Source: Acetobacteraceae bacterium (GTDB lineage: Bacteria; Pseudomonadota; Alphaproteobacteria; Acetobacterales; Acetobacteraceae). From it: a DNA stretch of 33,857 nucleotides. Below, piece by piece: positions 31,226 through 33,857 of the stretch. The notes beneath the pieces were generated by a model that did not search any database, had not been told where the DNA came from, and worked only from the letters and a program-made list of their open reading frames with translations. The first letter of the stretch is position 1, and each line of letters starts with the position of its first letter. The DNA is taken from contig JASHOF010000107.1 in assembly GCA_030041255.1 (NCBI GenBank), forward strand, positions 1 through 33,857. The letters are read 5' to 3'. The translations under genes were made by a program, and so were the position numbers.

Positions 31226-33106
31226 ATGGCTTCGCGTGTCAGCCGCTCTCTTCCTGCGTTGCTTCTGGTGGCCGCCTCGCTCGCCTGTCCGATTGCCGCG
31301 AGTGCCCAGGAACCCGGCGATTGGTTTACGATGAACAAGGACTATTCTGCCCAGCGCTATGTGAATCTGGACCAGATCACGCCGGCGAACGTCGGTTCCA
31401 TGAAGGAGGAGTGTGAAATCCGGCTCGACGAGCCGGGTACCGCCGTCTTCACCAGCGGCCTCCTGATGGTCGGGCGCATGCTCTACGTCAACACGTTCCG
31501 CGCCGTCTACGCCATCGATGCCACTGACTGCGCGCTTCGCTGGCGCTACGTGACATCCTTCAACAGCGTGCCGAACCACCCCAGCAACCGCGGCTCCGGT
31601 TACCGGAACGGGAAGATTTATTTCGGGGCAGCGAACGGCGATTTGATCGCGCTCGACGCAGCCACCGGCAAGCCCGTCTGGGACGTGCCGAACGCCACCG
31701 GCAAGGGCGAATCCTTCATTTCTGCTCCCATCATCTGGGACGGCAAGGTGTTCATCGGGATCGGCGTCAGCGATCGGGGGATCCGCGGTCGGTTCATGGC
31801 TTTCGACGCGAACACCGGCAAGGAATTGTGGCGGTGGTACAGCATTCCGCTCGGCAACGAGCCCGGCGCGGATACCTGGAAGAGCGCATCCACGATACCG
31901 CCCGCGGGCGGCGGATTCTGGGCCAGTTCTTCGCTCGACCCGACGAGCGGCGAGGTGTTCGCTCCGGTTGCCAATCCATACCCCGATTACCTGCCCGGGC
32001 GGCGTCTGGGCGCCAACCTCTACACGAATTCTGTCGTTTCGCTGAACGTCAGCGACGGCAGGATGGACTGGTACTATCAGGCGGTGCCGAACGACCAGCA
32101 TGACTGGGACCTCGGCACGACGCCGGCCCTCTACACGGCGAGCAACGGCAGCAGAATGCTCGCCATTGCCGGAAAGGACGGTCTTGTCTACGGCATCGAC
32201 CGCGCGACCCACGATCTCATCTTCGCAACTCCCGGAACGACCCGGCAGAATGACGGGCCCTACGATAACAAAAAGCCCGCCCTGGTCTGCCCCGGCACGC
32301 TCGGCGGCGCGGAGTGGAACGGCGCTGCCTACGACCCCGGGACCGGCATGATCTACACCGGAATGGTCGATTGGTGCTGGTACTTCGGCAAACTAGGGGA
32401 CGAGGGCGCGATCGTCTGGAATTTCAGCGCGCCGCCGCGCGGCCAGATTACCGCGATCGACGGCGCCAACGGCGATATCGAGTGGCAGTATCGCGCCGAA
32501 GCCCCGGTCATCGCCGGGCTGGTGCCGACCAGGAGCGGCCTTCTCTTTGGCGGTGATGTGCGTGGCAACCTGCTCGCCTTCGATGCCAGGACAGGCGCCG
32601 TGCTCGACCGCATCGATACCGGCGGCGCACTCAACAACGGGCTGATCAGCTACGCGGTGGACGGCACCCAGTATGTCGCCGCCGCGGTCGGCGGCGTGGC
32701 GCTGAACACCGACGGTGTGGCCGGCGCTCTCCGCGTCAGTATCTTCGGCCTGCACGGCAGCGCCATGCCGAGGATCGTGCAGACCGCGCCGTTGCCGCTG
32801 CCCGGGCGCACGCCGGCGGAGAACGCCGCCTTCATGTATGGCTTCGTGTGCGCGGACTGCCACGGAGAGGACGCCCAGGGCCGCGTATACCCGGGCCTCG
32901 AGCGCCAGACACAGCTCGCCGGCAACCCCGCGGCGCTGAAGGCGTTTCTCGCCTATGTACCGCCGCCGATGCCGCGCCTCTATCCGGGCCTCCTGAATAA
33001 CGAGGACGTCGACCTGATCGCCAGGTACTTGAAGGCCGTGCTGAAGCCGCCCCCGGCGACGCCAGCGGCGCCGGCCACCGAATCGTCCGGCGTACCGGGT
33101 CCATAA
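31226..33106 (+). CDS. PQQ-dependent quinohaemoprotein dehydrogenase
   Basis: A 626-residue periplasmic enzyme: signal peptide (about 1-27), eight-bladed PQQ propeller with tryptophan-docking repeats (VYAIDATDCALRWRY, LIALDAATGKPVWDV, MAFDANTGKELWRWY), and a C-terminal cytochrome c domain with CADCH (542-546). Asn250 and catalytic Asp295 (HDWDLG) are kept. The position two after the catalytic Asp is Gly297, so the calcium rather than lanthanide type is expected. Two departures from the methanol/alcohol dehydrogenase pattern are seen. The adjacent-Cys disulfide before NRG is replaced by HP (118-119), and the metal-binding Glu of GAEYGVRG is Asp183 in VSDRGIRG. GGAGGAA precedes ATG 31226. The substrate is probably an alcohol or polyol, unproven. 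Confidence 0.9.
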   Translation: MASRVSRSLPALLLVAASLACPIAASAQEPGDWFTMNKDYSAQRYVNLDQITPANVGSMKEECEIRLDEPGTAVFTSGLLMVGRMLYVNTFRAVYAIDATDCALRWRYVTSFNSVPNHPSNRGSGYRNGKIYFGAANGDLIALDAATGKPVWDVPNATGKGESFISAPIIWDGKVFIGIGVSDRGIRGRFMAFDANTGKELWRWYSIPLGNEPGADTWKSASTIPPAGGGFWASSSLDPTSGEVFAPVANPYPDYLPGRRLGANLYTNSVVSLNVSDGRMDWYYQAVPNDQHDWDLGTTPALYTASNGSRMLAIAGKDGLVYGIDRATHDLIFATPGTTRQNDGPYDNKKPALVCPGTLGGAEWNGAAYDPGTGMIYTGMVDWCWYFGKLGDEGAIVWNFSAPPRGQITAIDGANGDIEWQYRAEAPVIAGLVPTRSGLLFGGDVRGNLLAFDARTGAVLDRIDTGGALNNGLISYAVDGTQYVAAAVGGVALNTDGVAGALRVSIFGLHGSAMPRIVQTAPLPLPGRTPAENAAFMYGFVCADCHGEDAQGRVYPGLERQTQLAGNPAALKAFLAYVPPPMPRLYPGLLNNEDVDLIARYLKAVLKPPPATPAAPATESSGVPGP

Positions 33107-33110
33107 ACCT

Positions 33111-33217
33111 GGGAAGCATCGGAAAGTGTGGAGCTGCTCTGGCCGTCGCCTCATCCCTCCAGGCTACCGCTTGCTCCGCCGCCTGTCCCTGCCACCCCAC
33201 ACTTTCCGCTGCTTCCC
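33111..33217. repeat. 107-bp element with 21-bp inverted ends, between converging genes
   Basis: Arms at 33111-33131 (GGGAAGCATCGG...) and 33197-33217 are inverted copies with 20 of 21 bases matching, around a 65-base non-repetitive centre. It fills the space between the quinoprotein stop and the GH17 stop, touching the latter. It could be a large bidirectional terminator hairpin or a miniature inverted-repeat element. No target duplication is obvious. Confidence 0.6.
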
Positions 33218-33690
33218 TACAGGATTCCTTTCGGCTTGCCTGTATTGTCGATCAAGCCGAAGTGGTAGTTGAACGGCGAGCTGATATCGACGCCAAATTG
33301 ATCATCGAACATATTGTGAATATACAGCACGACTTGCTCCGCCTGGACCCAGCCGATCACGCGCTGGAGATAGTCCCGCGCGTTGCTGATTCCGAGTGGA
33401 AATTGTTGCGAGCCGGTCGGTCCGAAGGTGGTTGGCCAGCCGGTCTCGGTGACCACGATCTGCCGTCCGGGATATTTCGACTTGATCTGGTTGTAGGTGG
33501 TGCTGAAAGAATTGAATCCCGTTTCCGGGTCGACCCCGATCGGCTGGTTGTTGGCGTCGGCCTGCTGCCAGTCCCAAGCCGGGTAGATATTGACGCCGAT
33601 GAAGTCGACAAGGGGGAGGATTTGCTCCGCGCGTGCGTCGGAGAGCCAGAAACTCGATGTCTGAGAGGCTGACCCGAAACGGATACCCAA
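33217..33690 (-). pseudogene. Glycoside hydrolase family 17 (beta-1,3-glucanase) fragment, 5' part lost
   Basis: The 157-residue frame is the C-terminal half of a GH17 TIM barrel: ILPLVDFIGVNIYPAWDW, the nucleophile strand IVVTETGWPT, then the YLQRVIGWVQ helix and the closing FNYHFGLIDNTGKPKGIL. The proton-donor strand, normally in the first half, is absent. Upstream the frame meets a TGA at 33703-33705, and about 80 bp further an IS5-type transposase gene begins, so insertion most likely removed the 5' half. The TTG at 33690 is only the edge of the open frame. These enzymes act on or remodel beta-1,3-glucans. Without its donor residue the product should be inactive. Confidence 0.8.
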
Positions 33691-33699
33691 CGAAGGATC

Positions 33700-33857
33700 G
33701 AGTCATCTCAGTTGGTTAGCGGTATAGGTTGCGTGATCCGGTCGGCTGCGATTCTCTCGTGTTTGCCAAGACAACGGGAGTTCGATCGTGGCCTGGACCG
33801 AGATCACGCGCCGCAAGTATCGGCGCGATGGACTGCGCTATGCAAGCGACACCACGG
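33700..33857 (+). mobile_element. Left end of an IS5-family insertion sequence
   Basis: The element appears to begin where GH17 similarity stops, about 33691-33705, and includes an 80-bp leader before the transposase start. The exact terminal repeat cannot be set because the other end is outside the window. Its position inside a GH17 gene explains the loss of that gene's 5' half. Confidence 0.6.
33788..33857 (+). CDS. IS5-family transposase, first 23 codons, runs off the window
   Basis: From GTG 33788 the frame reads MAWTEITRRKYRRDGLRYAS and DTT, the characteristic start of a group of IS5-family DDE transposases common in alphaproteobacteria. ACGGGAG gives a ribosome site 8-9 bases upstream. 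The rest lies beyond the window edge. Confidence 0.75.
   Translation, partial: MAWTEITRRKYRRDGLRYASDTT

Noticed and set aside
1-33857. tRNA, rRNA genes and CRISPR arrays
   Set aside because: I looked for cloverleaf-type sequences, rRNA signatures and regularly spaced direct repeats and saw none. A covariance-model scan would be needed to exclude small RNAs.

Overview
The window is high-GC DNA (mostly around 65-70% by eye) from an alphaproteobacterium. Acetobacteraceae or a close Rhodospirillales relative fits best. The evidence is a cytochrome c oxidase subunit III and SURF1 of alphaproteobacterial type, an EipB (DUF1849) envelope protein, a two-TM HIG1-domain protein, an aspS/rnd divergent pair, a PQQ-dependent dehydrogenase with periplasmic cytochromes, and a DUF2325 protein. 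The taxonomic call is inference from gene content only.

Layout. 1-6.7 kb: a partial MscS-type channel, a HIG1 protein, and a minus-strand run reading aspS, eipB, ctaE, surf1, M32 carboxypeptidase, so aerobic respiration, envelope and translation functions. 6.7-13.4 kb: RNase D, an orphan 2-dehydro-3-deoxygalactonokinase, a secreted repeat protein, an EamA transporter, a class III (GSA-aminomutase-like) aminotransferase, a family 2 glycosyltransferase and a mono-haem cytochrome c. 13.9-15.2 kb: a scrambled junction in which the tail of the cytochrome gene and the head of hyuA are duplicated. A hairpin element sits in one copy, and a glycosyltransferase fragment and a lower-GC secreted-protein gene lie between the copies. 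15.2-26.5 kb: a catabolic block with hydantoinase/oxoprolinase A and B subunits, a secreted phosphoesterase, a P1 (DmpA-type) aminopeptidase, two divergent aldehyde dehydrogenases with a perfect dyad between them, and a DUF2325 gene coupled to the second dehydrogenase.

26.5-30.6 kb is an accessory island of lower GC. It holds a small protein with a Cys-rich C-terminus, two tandem TIR-transmembrane proteins, and a short helix-turn-helix ORF that ends in inverted-repeat DNA. The TIR pair is the most interesting system here. The two genes are nearly identical over the TIR, linker and membrane segment (561 bp) but strongly diverged in the predicted extracytoplasmic lipocalin-like half. This suggests paired membrane receptors with a common NAD-cleaving or signalling output and different inputs.

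30.6-33.9 kb: a di-haem cytochrome and a quinohaemoprotein dehydrogenase, probably one periplasmic oxidation module, then a 107-bp inverted-repeat element, the 3' half of a GH17 glucanase gene, and the start of an IS5-family transposase that probably cut that gene. No rRNA, tRNA or CRISPR array was seen. All functions are read from motifs and remembered family patterns; no search was run.
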